DNA of 64,000 nt. Origin: Alexandriicola marinus. GTDB lineage: Bacteria > Pseudomonadota > Alphaproteobacteria > Rhodobacterales > Rhodobacteraceae. Under the pieces are notes generated by a model that saw nothing but the letters and a program-made list of their open reading frames with translations, did no database searches and was not told the DNA's origin. The position numbers and the translations under genes were made by a program. This document shows positions 55,537 to 64,000 of this stretch, in pieces (position 1 is the first letter of the stretch; each line of letters begins with the position of its first letter). The stretch covers positions 1 through 64,000 of the forward strand of contig NZ_RBVZ01000007.1 of assembly GCF_004000435.1 (NCBI RefSeq), given 5' to 3'.

Positions 55537-58352
55537 TTGGTCTTGAAGCCTGACAGGGCGGCGGCAAAGGGATTGTCGGGGTCGATCGCCTTTTCCTTGC
55601 GCGGCCGCGCCTCGAAGGACTGGGGCTTGTTGCCTTGCGGCTTGCCCCCCTTCTTGCCGCGTGGCTTGCCCTGGGCGGGCTTGCCGCCACCGGCAGGCTT
55701 GCGGTTGCGCCGCTCTCCGTCCTGGCGTTGCGGGCGGCGGCCCCAGGTGAAAGTGTAGAACACTTCCATCTCCGCGCTGTCGTCACTCTGCGCCTCGGCC
55801 GGGGCTTCAGCCGCGACGTCGGGCGCGGGCGCTTCGGCCTCGGCAGGCGCGTCGGGCTCGGATGCGGCAGGCGCCTCTGCCTCGGGCGGGGAGGTCTCTG
55901 TCTCGGGCGACGGAGTCTCGGCCGCCGGCTCGGGCGCGGTCTCCGTCGTGCCGGCAACCTCTGGGGCGGGCGCCTTGATCTTCTGACGCTCCCCCTTCTC
56001 GGCGTTGTAGCCAAGGCCTTCCATCAGGCCCGCGAATTGCTCGAGCGTGGTGCCGGTGATCGAGAGCATGTCGGGATTGGCCTCGAACCCGCCCCGGCTG
56101 TCCCTGTCCCGCAACAGATCGGCCAGCCGCTCCAGCATGTCGATCCGGATCGCCCGATCGCCCGCGGCCCGGTATCCCGCCATCGCGAAATAGCCGGGCA
56201 CGGCATCTTTCGGCGCGGGCACGGTCACCACGCCGGGCGGCGGGCTTTCGGGGAATTCATCCAGCCCCTTGGCCACCGACCACAGGACAAGCCGCAGACG
56301 GGTGGGTGCCGGTTTCAGCAGAAGCTGCTGGAAAATGGTGAATTGACCGAAGCGGATCCCGTGCTTGCGCAGCGCGCCCCGGGCATCCTGATCCAGTGCC
56401 TTGACCTCCTGCGCCACGTCGCCGCGCGGGATGATCCCGAAATTCTCGACCATGCGGAAGGCAAAACCCCGCGCCAGCCCCTCAAGCGCCGCATCATCGC
56501 GCAGGGCGATCAGCGGCTCCATCGCGGCGGCGATCTTGCGGTCGATGAAATGCTGCAAGCGGCGGGTCACCTTTTCGGCGATCTCGGTGCCGGCGGTCTC
56601 ATCCACGAAGGCCTGAACACCGGGCTTGAGCGGATCGGGGCCCGCGACGATCTTGCCCACCGCGCTGTCGCCCCACATCAGGCCGCCCTGCTCGGTGAAA
56701 TCAAGTTCGGTGTCGGGCGCGTTGTAGAACCTGTCGGCGCGCAGATGGAAATGCGGCGCGAGCGCCTGCATCGCAGCCTGCCTCAGGGTTTTCGCCTCAT
56801 CGCTGGTCTCGGCCTTGTCCACCCGGAAGCGGAATCCTTCCAGTCGGCCGACGAATTCACCCTCGACGGTCACTTCACCCTGATCGTTCACTTCAGCCAC
56901 GAGGGCCTCCTTCTGCTTGAGCCGCCGGGCAAGCACGCTTGTCCGCCGGTCCACAAATCTCTGCGTCAGCGCATCATGCAGCGCATCCGACAGGCGGTCT
57001 TCTACAGCGCGCGTCTCGTCGCGCCAATGACTTTCATCATCCGTCCAGCCCTTGCGCTGCGCGATATACGTCCATGTGCGAATATACGCCAATCGCTTGC
57101 TGAGTGCATCGATATTGCCATCGACCCTGTCGATTGCCGCGATCTGGTCGGCCAGATACACGTTCGGGACCCGTCCGAATTCGTGCAGATAGCCAAAAAT
57201 CTTCGATATCAGCACGGCATGTTCGGTGCGGCTGATGCCTCGGAAATCGGGCACCCGACACACATCCCACAACAGCCGGACCGAGGGGCCATTGGTCGCG
57301 CGCGCGATGATTTCGTCGTCCTGGGACAATGTCTTGAGGGCCGAAAGATCGTCGGATTCGCGGACCCGCGTCAGCCAGTCGTTGTCCGTCCGATGCTCGA
57401 GCGTCTGGATCAGCCGCCGGACAGAACCGAATTGCAGATCGCTGTTTCGCCATTGCAGCTTGGTCACCGGGCGGAACTGGTGGTTCTCGATCGCCTGAAC
57501 CTCGCGATCGTCAAGCTCGCCGGCCTCGCCGGTGACGCCGAAGGTTCCGGCAGACGTATGCCGCCCGGCCCGGCCCGCGATCTGGGCCAGCTCGTCCTCG
57601 GCCAGATGGCGCATCCGCGCGCCGTCGAACTTGCGCAGGCCGGAAAACGCAACGTGGCTGATGTCGAGGTTCAGCCCCATGCCGATCGCGTCGGTGGCCA
57701 CGAGGTAATCCACGTCGCCGTTCTGATACATCTCGACCTGCGCATTGCGCGTCCGCGGGCTGAGCGCGCCCATGACGACGGCCGCGCCGCCCTTCATCCG
57801 GCGCAGCAATTCGGCGATCGCATAGACGTTTTCGACCGAGAACCCGACGATGGCCGATCGATGCGGCATACGGCTGATCTTTTTTGACCCGGTATAGGTG
57901 AGGGTCGAAAACCTGTCGCGGCTGAGGAATTCGACCCCCGGAACGAGCGCGCCGATGGCATTGCGCATCGTGGCCGAGCCGAGGAAGAGCGTCTCATGCT
58001 GCCCCCGCGCCCGCAGGAGCCGGTCGGTAAAGACGTGGCCCCGTTCGGGATCGGCACAAAGCTGGATCTCGTCGACGGCGAGGAAATCACAGCCCATCCC
58101 CTCGGGCATCGCCTCGACGGTGCAGACCCAATATTGGGTCCGTGGCGGCACGATCCGTTCCTCGCCGGTGACCAGCGCCACCACCGAGGGGCCGCGCAGC
58201 GCCACGATCCGATCATAGACCTCGCGCGCCAGAAGCCGCAGCGGAAGACCGATCACACCGGTGCGATACGCAAGCATCCGCTCGATCGCGTAATGAGTCT
58301 TTCCGGTATTCGTCGGCCCCAAGACGGCCGTTATCCGGGAACGAGATGACAT
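55533..58352 (-). CDS. Suv3-like ATP-dependent RNA helicase
   Basis: A 939-residue helicase of the Suv3/MgpS group, the bacterial relative of the mitochondrial RNA-degradosome helicase. Walker A is G-P-T-N-T-G-K-T (12-19), motif II is D-E-I-Q (94-97), motif III is G-S-A-T, and motif VI is Q-I-A-G-R-A-G-R. Two RecA folds (1-330) are followed by a helical region, then an Ala/Pro/Glu-rich disordered stretch (about 790-860) and a Lys/Arg/Gly-rich tail (about 875-939), probably for RNA binding. Upstream gene of the S4 pair. Confidence 0.93.
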   Translation of the reverse strand: MSSRSRITAVLGPTNTGKTHYAIERMLAYRTGVIGLPLRLLAREVYDRIVALRGPSVVALVTGEERIVPPRTQYWVCTVEAMPEGMGCDFLAVDEIQLCADPERGHVFTDRLLRARGQHETLFLGSATMRNAIGALVPGVEFLSRDRFSTLTYTGSKKISRMPHRSAIVGFSVENVYAIAELLRRMKGGAAVVMGALSPRTRNAQVEMYQNGDVDYLVATDAIGMGLNLDISHVAFSGLRKFDGARMRHLAEDELAQIAGRAGRHTSAGTFGVTGEAGELDDREVQAIENHQFRPVTKLQWRNSDLQFGSVRRLIQTLEHRTDNDWLTRVRESDDLSALKTLSQDDEIIARATNGPSVRLLWDVCRVPDFRGISRTEHAVLISKIFGYLHEFGRVPNVYLADQIAAIDRVDGNIDALSKRLAYIRTWTYIAQRKGWTDDESHWRDETRAVEDRLSDALHDALTQRFVDRRTSVLARRLKQKEALVAEVNDQGEVTVEGEFVGRLEGFRFRVDKAETSDEAKTLRQAAMQALAPHFHLRADRFYNAPDTELDFTEQGGLMWGDSAVGKIVAGPDPLKPGVQAFVDETAGTEIAEKVTRRLQHFIDRKIAAAMEPLIALRDDAALEGLARGFAFRMVENFGIIPRGDVAQEVKALDQDARGALRKHGIRFGQFTIFQQLLLKPAPTRLRLVLWSVAKGLDEFPESPPPGVVTVPAPKDAVPGYFAMAGYRAAGDRAIRIDMLERLADLLRDRDSRGGFEANPDMLSITGTTLEQFAGLMEGLGYNAEKGERQKIKAPAPEVAGTTETAPEPAAETPSPETETSPPEAEAPAASEPDAPAEAEAPAPDVAAEAPAEAQSDDSAEMEVFYTFTWGRRPQRQDGERRNRKPAGGGKPAQGKPRGKKGGKPQGNKPQSFEARPRKEKAIDPDNPFAAALSGFKTK

Positions 58353-58379
58353 TGTCTGCCCCCGTGGGCTGCGGCGACG

Positions 58380-58940
58380 CTAGATCGCCTCGCCCTGCGT
58401 TTCGGCCTGAATACGTTCGACAGCCTGCAAAGCGTTTTCCTCGTTGGGATGCAAGGCCAATACCGCCTGGTAGGCCGCGAGCGCCTCGTCGTAGCGGCCG
58501 ACCTCTTCGAGGATCACGCCCAGCCCGCGCAGGGCGACGAAGTTTTCGGGGTTCAGTACCAGCACATGCTGCAGGTCGTCGAGCGCGGGCCCGATATAGC
58601 CCAGACGGTAATAGGCATTGGCCCGCCCGCTATAGCCCGAGGCATAGGACGGGTCGTGGTCGATGGCAGCCGTGAAATGCTCGACCGCGATGTCAAAGGC
58701 GCCTTCTGCCATCGCATCCTGACCGCGCCGGAACAGCAGATCGATCGTCGCTGACCCGCTCTTCGACCATTCGGTCCGGATGGCCTCTTCGATCCGGGCG
58801 CTCTGCCCCGGCTCCGCCTCGCGCAATTGCCGCAGAAGATCATCGACGAGCGTTTCCTGCGACAGCACAGGTCCGGAAAACCAGACTGACGCCAAAAGTG
58901 CCGCGACGATATGTTTGTTGAGATGTGTAATCCGAAGCAT
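58380..58940 (-). CDS. Exported TPR-repeat protein
   Basis: A 186-residue protein with an N-terminal signal segment (about 8-28, ending V-L-S) and three to four tetratricopeptide repeats (about 75-180; A-F-D-I-A-V-E-H-F-T-A-A-I-D-H-D-P, then Y-D-E-A-L-A-A-Y-Q-A-V-L-A-L-H-P). It should be a periplasmic or membrane-anchored scaffold. ATG at 58940 starts the signal segment. Located 27 bases before the helicase gene on the same strand. Confidence 0.88.
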   Translation of the reverse strand: MLRITHLNKHIVAALLASVWFSGPVLSQETLVDDLLRQLREAEPGQSARIEEAIRTEWSKSGSATIDLLFRRGQDAMAEGAFDIAVEHFTAAIDHDPSYASGYSGRANAYYRLGYIGPALDDLQHVLVLNPENFVALRGLGVILEEVGRYDEALAAYQAVLALHPNEENALQAVERIQAETQGEAI

Positions 58941-59009
58941 AGTTGACAGTGTAGCGTATCGCGCCGCGCTGACCATAGCCGCGGCATCACATCATGGAAA
59001 GGAAGACGC

Positions 59010-59300
59010 ATGAGCGACGTAGTGGCTGAAGCCGTGAACGCCCTGAACGCCAAGATGGGCGGACGAGGTTTCGACGGATCGGCGAAATTCGTGATCGAAG
59101 GCGAAGGCGCGCTGGTCATCGATGCCGGCGGATGCCGTGCAGGCGACGATCAGGCCGATGTCACGCTGACGGCGGATGCAGATACCTTCAAGTCCATTCT
59201 GGACGGCGACCTCAATCCGACCGCGGCCTTCATGACCGGACGGCTGAGCGTCGATGGTGACATGGGACAGGCCATGAAACTGGCCGGAGTCCTCGGCTGA
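59010..59300 (+). CDS. SCP2 sterol-binding-like lipid carrier protein
   Basis: A 96-residue single-domain SCP2-like protein with F-V-I-E-G-E-G-A-L-V-I-D, A-D-V-T-L-T-A-D-A-D-T-F and the end F-M-T-G-R-L-S-V-D-G-D-M-G-Q-A-M-K-L, all typical. Such domains bind a fatty-acyl or lipid molecule in a hydrophobic tunnel. GGAAAGG lies upstream. The lysophospholipase-like hydrolase gene starts 18 bases later, suggesting joint lipid handling. Confidence 0.93.
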   Translation: MSDVVAEAVNALNAKMGGRGFDGSAKFVIEGEGALVIDAGGCRAGDDQADVTLTADADTFKSILDGDLNPTAAFMTGRLSVDGDMGQAMKLAGVLG

Positions 59301-59318
59301 GAACAAGGAACGAAACGC

Positions 59319-60275
59319 TTGACTGACCCTGCTCCCTATTTTTCGGATCTGGCCAACGGGCCGGAGGACGCCACGACATTTTGGCTGACCACATCCGACG
59401 AGATCCGCATCCGTATGGGCGTGTGGAATCGCGATGCGGAGCGGGGCACAGTCATTATCTTCCCCGGCCGGTCGGAATATGTCGAGAAATATGGCCGCGC
59501 CGCCCATGACATGGCAATTCGGGGTTTTGCCTCCGTGGCCATCGACTGGCGCGGTCAGGGTCTGGGTCAGCGGCTCAATCCAAACCCGGCGCTCGGCCAT
59601 GTCGAGCAATTCCTTGACTACCAGCGCGACGTCGCAGCGGTTCTCGCGCAGATGGGCGCCATGGGTCTGCCGGAGCCTTATTACCTGCTGGGCCATTCGA
59701 TGGGCGGTTGCATCGGGCTGCGGGCGCTGCACGAGGGTCTGCCTGTCGAGGCTGCGGCCTTTACCGCGCCGATGTGGGGCATCCAGATATCGCCCGCGCT
59801 CCGGCCCGTGGCCTGGACCTTGTCATCGGTCTCGCGGCCCTTGCGGTTCAGCCATGTCTTTGCGCCCGGCCAGGTGCCCGCGCCATACGTCATGCGCGTC
59901 ACCTACGAGGAAAACCACCTCACCGGCGACGAAGAGATGTTCGAATGGCTGCGGTCGCATCTTCTTGCGAAACACGAACTGGGGCTTGGCGGCCCGTCTC
60001 TGCACTGGTTGAACGAGGCCTTGTTCGAAACCCGCAGGCTCGCCCGGATGCCATCCCCCGACGTGCCGTGCCTGACCTACCTCGGCTCCCGCGAGGCCAT
60101 CGTGGAGGCCGACCGCATCCACGAGCGGATGGCCAGCTGGCCTACCGGACGGCTCGAGATCGTCGAGGGCTCGCAGCACGAAATCATGATGGAAGGCCCC
60201 GCGATCCGCAGGCGGCTCTTCGATGATCTGGCGACGCATTTCGTGCCCGGGACGCCCCGGTCTGTCGCGATCTAG
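59319..60275 (+). CDS. Alpha/beta hydrolase, lysophospholipase-like
   Basis: A 318-residue serine hydrolase of the monoglyceride-lipase / lysophospholipase L2 type. The oxyanion region is I-I-F-P-G-R-S-E-Y, D-W-R-G-Q-G is the typical strand-4 turn, the nucleophile is in L-L-G-H-S-M-G-G, and the acid and base appear in the last quarter with His in G-S-Q-H-E-I. Start is TTG (59319) with AAGGAA upstream. Follows the SCP2 gene; overlaps the convergent aldolase gene by four bases. Confidence 0.9.
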   Translation: MTDPAPYFSDLANGPEDATTFWLTTSDEIRIRMGVWNRDAERGTVIIFPGRSEYVEKYGRAAHDMAIRGFASVAIDWRGQGLGQRLNPNPALGHVEQFLDYQRDVAAVLAQMGAMGLPEPYYLLGHSMGGCIGLRALHEGLPVEAAAFTAPMWGIQISPALRPVAWTLSSVSRPLRFSHVFAPGQVPAPYVMRVTYEENHLTGDEEMFEWLRSHLLAKHELGLGGPSLHWLNEALFETRRLARMPSPDVPCLTYLGSREAIVEADRIHERMASWPTGRLEIVEGSQHEIMMEGPAIRRRLFDDLATHFVPGTPRSVAI

Positions 60276-61033
60276 TCCGGCTGCCGGATCGTCGCGGCCG
60301 TGGCCTTGGCGCCGCTGCGGATCCAGGACTGGTCGGACCCCACGACAAAGGTCGTGATCCCGTGCTTCGCCCACTCTGCGGCAAGGCCCGCATCGGGGAT
60401 CCAGCTGACATAGGCCTTTCCGTGGCGCCGGGTCGCCTGTCCGATCGCCTCTAGGGCGGCGGTCAGCCGATCCGAGCCGACCTTGCGTTCCCCGTAACTC
60501 ACCGACAGGTCGGCTGGTCCGGCAAACAGACCGTCGATGCCCGGCGTGGCGGCGATGGCGTCGACGGCATCGACACCTTCGGGCTCTTCGATCTGGGCGA
60601 TCACGATGGTGCCCGCGTCCTGATCCAGAACCTGATCCATCGGACGCGTGGTCATCCCGGCCCAGCGCGTCGATCCGGCGTAGCCGCGCCCGCCCTTGCC
60701 GAAATGTGCAGCCTTTGCAACGGCTTGCGCCTTTTCGGCGCTGTCGACATGGGGCACGACCACGCCAAGCGCACCATCGTCGAGGGCCGAAAGGATCTCG
60801 TCCTGTCCCGGTACACGCACCAGCGCCGGCAGGTCCAGCGCCATGGCCATTGCAAGGCAGCGATCCCGCTCGGCCCGGCCAAAGGGGCCATGTTCGGCGT
60901 CGAGAACCACGAAATCCAGATCGGTCTGGGCAATCACCTCCAGAAGCGAGATGTCGGGCATCCTGATGAACGTGCCGGCCAGTCGTTCCCCTGCCAGCAT
61001 GCGTGATTTGAATTGCTCACGGCGCATCGCCAT
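60272..61033 (-). CDS. HpcH/HpaI-family aldolase
   Basis: A 253-residue class II (metal-dependent) pyruvate aldolase. Motifs: D-A-E-H-G-P-F (catalytic His), V-R-V-P, V-V-P-H-V-D-S-A-E, A-Q-I-E-E-P-E-G-V (metal Glu) and G-P-A-D-L-S. It may cleave hydroxy-keto acids such as 4-hydroxy-2-oxoheptanedioate, but the natural substrate is unknown. ATG at 61033 with GGAGG-like sequence upstream is used in place of 61087. Confidence 0.92.
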   Translation of the reverse strand: MAMRREQFKSRMLAGERLAGTFIRMPDISLLEVIAQTDLDFVVLDAEHGPFGRAERDRCLAMAMALDLPALVRVPGQDEILSALDDGALGVVVPHVDSAEKAQAVAKAAHFGKGGRGYAGSTRWAGMTTRPMDQVLDQDAGTIVIAQIEEPEGVDAVDAIAATPGIDGLFAGPADLSVSYGERKVGSDRLTAALEAIGQATRRHGKAYVSWIPDAGLAAEWAKHGITTFVVGSDQSWIRSGAKATAATIRQPD

Positions 61034-61134
61034 TTCTCCGCCTCCCCTGATTTGGGACAAGCGATCACAGCTTGCGAGCCGAGACAAGCGGCAAGGCGGT
61101 TTCCTTGGCCCCGCGATGCGCTACTCTGGCCCTC

Positions 61135-62154
61135 ATGGCACGCGATCCCGTCCTGACCTTCACCGAAGAGGGCATCTATTGCCCCGCGGGTGACTTCCAC
61201 ATCGATCCGTGGCGGCCCGTTCCGCGCGCGTTGATCACGCATGGCCATTCCGATCACGCAAGGCCGGGCATGGGCAGATACCTTGCCACCCGCGCGGCCG
61301 CCCCCGTGATCCGGCACAGGCTTGGCGATGTGGCGCTTAAGACCATCGAGTATGGCGAGACGCGCCGGATCGGCGGGGCGACAGTCTCCTACCATCCGGC
61401 CGGCCATGTTCCGGGCTCCGCGCAAATCCGGGTCGAGGTGGGCGGCGAGGTCTGGGTCGTCTCGGGCGATTACAAGACGGTGGATGACGGGCTGTCGGAG
61501 CCGTTCGAACCGGTGCCCTGCCATGCCTTCATCACAGAATGCACCTTCGGTTTGCCGGTCTTCAAATGGACGGCGCCCGATATCCTTGCCGCACAGATCA
61601 ATGACTGGTGGGCCGCGAATGCCGCGCAGGGGCGCATCTCGATCCTTGGGGCCTATGCACTGGGCAAGGCCCAGCGTCTGTTGCGCCTGCTGGAGACGGG
61701 GATCGGCCCCGTCTTCACCCACGGTGCGATCGAGAACACGAACGAGGTTCTGCGCGCGCAGGGGATCACGCTGCCCGACACGACCCGCGTCACCGCCGAT
61801 TTCGACCGCAAGGCCCATCCCGGCGCGCTGATCCTTGCCACGCCGTCGGGTTTGTCGGGGCCGTGGGCCGCGAAATTCGGCCCCGACAGGTCCACGGCCT
61901 TTGCCTCGGGCTGGATGGCGCTGCGCGGTGTGCGGCGCAGGCGCGCGGCGGATCGCGGGTTCATCGTCTCGGATCACGCCGATTGGGAAGGGCTGAACAG
62001 CGCGATCCGCGCAACCGGGGCCGAGCGGGTCTTTGTCACCCACGGCTACACCTCGGTCTTTCGGCGATGGCTCGAGGAACAGGGGCTCGAGGCGCATATC
62101 GTCTCGACCGAATACGAAGGCGAAAGCCTTGAGACCGCCGAGGATGCAGCATGA
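61135..62154 (+). CDS. Ligase-associated DNA exonuclease (metallo-beta-lactamase fold)
   Basis: A 339-residue nuclease of the beta-CASP/metallo-beta-lactamase type found with bacterial ATP-dependent DNA ligases (Lexo). Metal motif T-H-G-H-S-D-H-A-R-P-G, then H-P-A-G-H-V-P-G-S-A, S-G-D-Y-K, T-E-C-T-F-G and a late S-D-H-A-D-W with T-H-G-Y. It likely trims ends for repair by the ligase. Its stop overlaps the next ATG (ATGA). The lhr helicase and pdeM often found with it would lie beyond the right edge. Confidence 0.93.
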   Translation: MARDPVLTFTEEGIYCPAGDFHIDPWRPVPRALITHGHSDHARPGMGRYLATRAAAPVIRHRLGDVALKTIEYGETRRIGGATVSYHPAGHVPGSAQIRVEVGGEVWVVSGDYKTVDDGLSEPFEPVPCHAFITECTFGLPVFKWTAPDILAAQINDWWAANAAQGRISILGAYALGKAQRLLRLLETGIGPVFTHGAIENTNEVLRAQGITLPDTTRVTADFDRKAHPGALILATPSGLSGPWAAKFGPDRSTAFASGWMALRGVRRRRAADRGFIVSDHADWEGLNSAIRATGAERVFVTHGYTSVFRRWLEEQGLEAHIVSTEYEGESLETAEDAA

Positions 62155-63044
62155 CAGCCCTTCCCACCGATCACTGGCGTGACAGGGCCACCGCCCACGG
62201 CGCACGGCTTTTCGTGAAGCCGTCGCTCGCGCTGCCCCTGCCGTGGGTGTGGCACCGTGCGATGTTCGGGCTGGCCGGGCGATTCCGGCCGATGGCGCCG
62301 GGCATCACACGCAAATCCGTGACACTGGGCGGACGTCCGGGGCTGATGTTTGCGCCCCGCGCGCCGGACCGCCGGCTCATGTGGGTGCATGGCGGCGGGT
62401 TCTGCGTAGGAAGCCCGCGCACCTATGCGGGGCTTCTGTCGCATCTGGCCCGAAAGGCCAATGCCGTGGTTCTGGCCCCGTCCTACCGGCTGGCGCCGGA
62501 ACATCGGTTCCCGGCCGCCTGCGATGACGTGGACGCGGCCCTCATCGACGCCGAGGCGCATCGCCCGGACCTCGGCCCGCTCTTCCTAGGCGGGGACAGC
62601 GCCGGCGGCTGCCTGGTTCTGGGGGCGATGGCCGACGGACTTGCGCGAGGTCAGCGCTATGGCGCGCTTCTTCTGGCAAGCCCGGCAGGGATGATCGACG
62701 TGACGCGACCCGTCCCCCCTGCCAATGATTACCTGTTCCCGGTCTCGATCCTGCGCCGGATCGCGCGGGATTATGCGGCAGGACATGACCCGGCGAACCC
62801 GCGCCTGTCACCGGTTCACGCCGATTTCACCGGCGCGCCGCCTGCCCTGATCCATTGCGCGCGCGGCGAATTGCTCGAGGAAGACAGCGATACGATCGCC
62901 GACAGCCTGCGCGCCGCCGGCGGAGACGTCACCGTCGAGAAGGCCCGACGCATGGTTCATGCCTGGCATTTCCTAGCGGGCAGCCTGCCCGTGGCCGATA
63001 TCGCCGTCGCCCGGATGGCGGATTTCCTGCGTGCCCATTCGTGA
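62151..63044 (+). CDS. Alpha/beta hydrolase (HSL type) inside the ligase operon
   Basis: A 297-residue esterase-like protein of the hormone-sensitive-lipase group: V-H-G-G-G-F-C-V-G (oxyanion hole), L-A-P-S-Y-R-L-A-P-E-H, G-D-S-A-G-G (nucleophile Ser), and a C-terminal His in M-V-H-A-W-H. It overlaps both neighbours by four bases (ATGA before, GTGA after), so it is firmly in the exonuclease-ligase operon although an esterase has no obvious repair role. Confidence 0.9.
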   Translation: MTALPTDHWRDRATAHGARLFVKPSLALPLPWVWHRAMFGLAGRFRPMAPGITRKSVTLGGRPGLMFAPRAPDRRLMWVHGGGFCVGSPRTYAGLLSHLARKANAVVLAPSYRLAPEHRFPAACDDVDAALIDAEAHRPDLGPLFLGGDSAGGCLVLGAMADGLARGQRYGALLLASPAGMIDVTRPVPPANDYLFPVSILRRIARDYAAGHDPANPRLSPVHADFTGAPPALIHCARGELLEEDSDTIADSLRAAGGDVTVEKARRMVHAWHFLAGSLPVADIAVARMADFLRAHS

Positions 63045-64000
63045 AGGATTTCGCCGAACTCTTTACCCGGGTCGACCAGACGACCCGGACAAGCCGCAAG
63101 GTCGCGGCCCTGACCGCTTTTTTCCAGTCCGCGTCGGACGCCGACAAGCTGTGGTGCATCGCGCTGTTTTCCGGGCGAAGGCCCCGGAGAGTCATCACAG
63201 CGACCGTCCTGCGCGAATGGGCCGCCGAACAGGCAGGTATTCCCCTGTGGCTTTTCGAGGAGGCCTATCCGGTCGTGGGCGATCTGGCCGAGACGATCTC
63301 GCTTGTTCTGCCGCCTCCCTCGCGGGAAGAGGATCGCCCCCTCAGCGACTGGATCGCCCATCTCAGGACGCTCTCGGCGCAGGATGACGCGGCCCGCAAG
63401 GTGGGGATCCTCGCCGCATGGGATGTGCTTCCCGATATCGAGAGGTTCCTGTTTACCAAGTTGCTGACAGGCGGGTTCCGCGTGGGCGTCAGCCAGAAGC
63501 TGATGACCCGGGCGCTGGCTCAGGCCACGGGCATCGACGAGGCGGAACTGACCCATAGGCTGATGGGCGACTGGACGCCCGACACCGTGACATGGACCAG
63601 CCTGATCGAGGCGCCCGATCCCACCGCGGCCCTGTCGCGGCCCTATCCGTTCTACCTCGCCTACCAACTTGAAAAGACGGAAGAGATCGAACCCGTCTCG
63701 GACTGGTTTGCAGAGCGGAAATGGGATGGCATCCGGGGTCAGCTGATCGTGAGGGAGGGCGAACACCACCTGTGGTCGCGCGGCGAAGAGCTGATGACGG
63801 ATCGCTTTCCCGAATTCGCCACGCTGAAGGATTTTCTGCCCGACGGCACGGTGATCGACGGCGAGGTTCTGGCCTTTGCTGATGACGCCCCCCTGCCCTT
63901 CGCAGCGCTTCAGAAACGGATCGGGCGCAAGACGGTGCCCAGAAAACTCCTGTCCGAAGCGCCCGCGATCCTCATGGCCTATGACCTCCTGGAACAGGAC
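63041..64000 (+). CDS. ATP-dependent DNA ligase (N-terminal part, runs off the window)
   Basis: The first 320 codons of an ATP-dependent DNA ligase, starting at GTG (63041) overlapping the previous stop as GTGA. An N-terminal DNA-binding domain (about 1-200) with F-S-G-R-R-P-R-R and F-L-F-T-K-L-L-T-G-G-F-R-V-G-V-S-Q-K is followed by the nucleotidyl-transferase domain with the adenylated Lys227 in K-W-D-G-I-R, then I-D-G-E-V-L-A. These LigC/LigB-like ligases act with the upstream exonuclease and Lhr helicase. The C-terminus is not visible. Confidence 0.95.
   Translation, partial: MKDFAELFTRVDQTTRTSRKVAALTAFFQSASDADKLWCIALFSGRRPRRVITATVLREWAAEQAGIPLWLFEEAYPVVGDLAETISLVLPPPSREEDRPLSDWIAHLRTLSAQDDAARKVGILAAWDVLPDIERFLFTKLLTGGFRVGVSQKLMTRALAQATGIDEAELTHRLMGDWTPDTVTWTSLIEAPDPTAALSRPYPFYLAYQLEKTEEIEPVSDWFAERKWDGIRGQLIVREGEHHLWSRGEELMTDRFPEFATLKDFLPDGTVIDGEVLAFADDAPLPFAALQKRIGRKTVPRKLLSEAPAILMAYDLLEQD

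Noticed and set aside
55635-57887. A 750-codon plus-strand frame opposite the Suv3-like helicase gene
   Set aside because: Antisense to a helicase with all motifs; Arg/His/Gly-rich and without recognisable domains.

Overview
The window looks like chromosome from an alphaproteobacterium of the Rhodobacteraceae (Roseobacter-type). The basis is high GC content with strongly GC-rich third codon positions, an aa3-type cytochrome c oxidase subunit I, a glyQ / small membrane protein / glyS arrangement, a Suv3-like helicase beside an S4-domain protein, FdxA and CarD, a SAM-II riboswitch ahead of metZ, and many short overlapping gene pairs. No plasmid, phage, IS transposase or CRISPR array was recognised. 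Species cannot be named from this window.

Region 1 (1-7.6 kb) is the accessory-looking part. It is sparser and visibly richer in A/T, with long gaps. It holds an MFS transporter, an orphan Flp/Fap-type pilin, a possible 38-aa small protein, a barrel-like lipoprotein, a PruR-like periplasmic pterin-binding (SUOX-fold) protein and, divergent from that, a membrane diguanylate cyclase followed 7 bp later by a BLUF blue-light sensor. It ends at the 3' side of tRNA-Leu(GAG). The PruR-like / GGDEF / BLUF group is the most interesting unit here: it could join a pterin or redox cue and blue light to c-di-GMP output.

Region 2 (7.6-24.4 kb): a decayed LytTR regulator, lipB, ctaD with a strong terminator, a DUF4242 gene divergent from a LysR regulator with palindromes between them, a DUF2244 gene overlapping an HD hydrolase gene, yqeY divergent from carA, a family-2 glycosyltransferase, a GntR regulator, a HAD pyrimidine nucleotidase, a UbiH-type hydroxylase, a class V aminotransferase, two overlapping Lrp/AsnC regulators divergent from ilvC, and a DMT exporter.

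Region 3 (24.4-44.3 kb): folB-folP-glmM, a SleB-like cell-wall hydrolase, a pyruvate-phosphate-dikinase-like enzyme, glyQ-DUF6446-glyS, a secreted pseudo-protease with a peptidoglycan-binding domain, trkH, a GSCFA protein overlapping an SGNH-like protein, an M20 amidohydrolase, folE2, and metZ controlled by a SAM-II riboswitch plus terminator. FolE2, FolB and FolP together cover several steps of pterin/folate synthesis.

Region 4 (44.3-64 kb): a Popeye-like membrane protein, IspZ, a DMT transporter, a periplasmic protein overlapping ftsY, an AlkB-type monooxygenase, xseA divergent from purD, carD, fdxA, the S4/Suv3 pair, a TPR protein, an SCP2 protein with an alpha/beta hydrolase, an HpcH-type aldolase, and a DNA-repair-type operon (ligase-associated exonuclease, alpha/beta hydrolase, ATP-dependent DNA ligase) that runs off the right edge. 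Most genes in regions 2-4 are housekeeping; novelty is concentrated in region 1 and a few isolated proteins.
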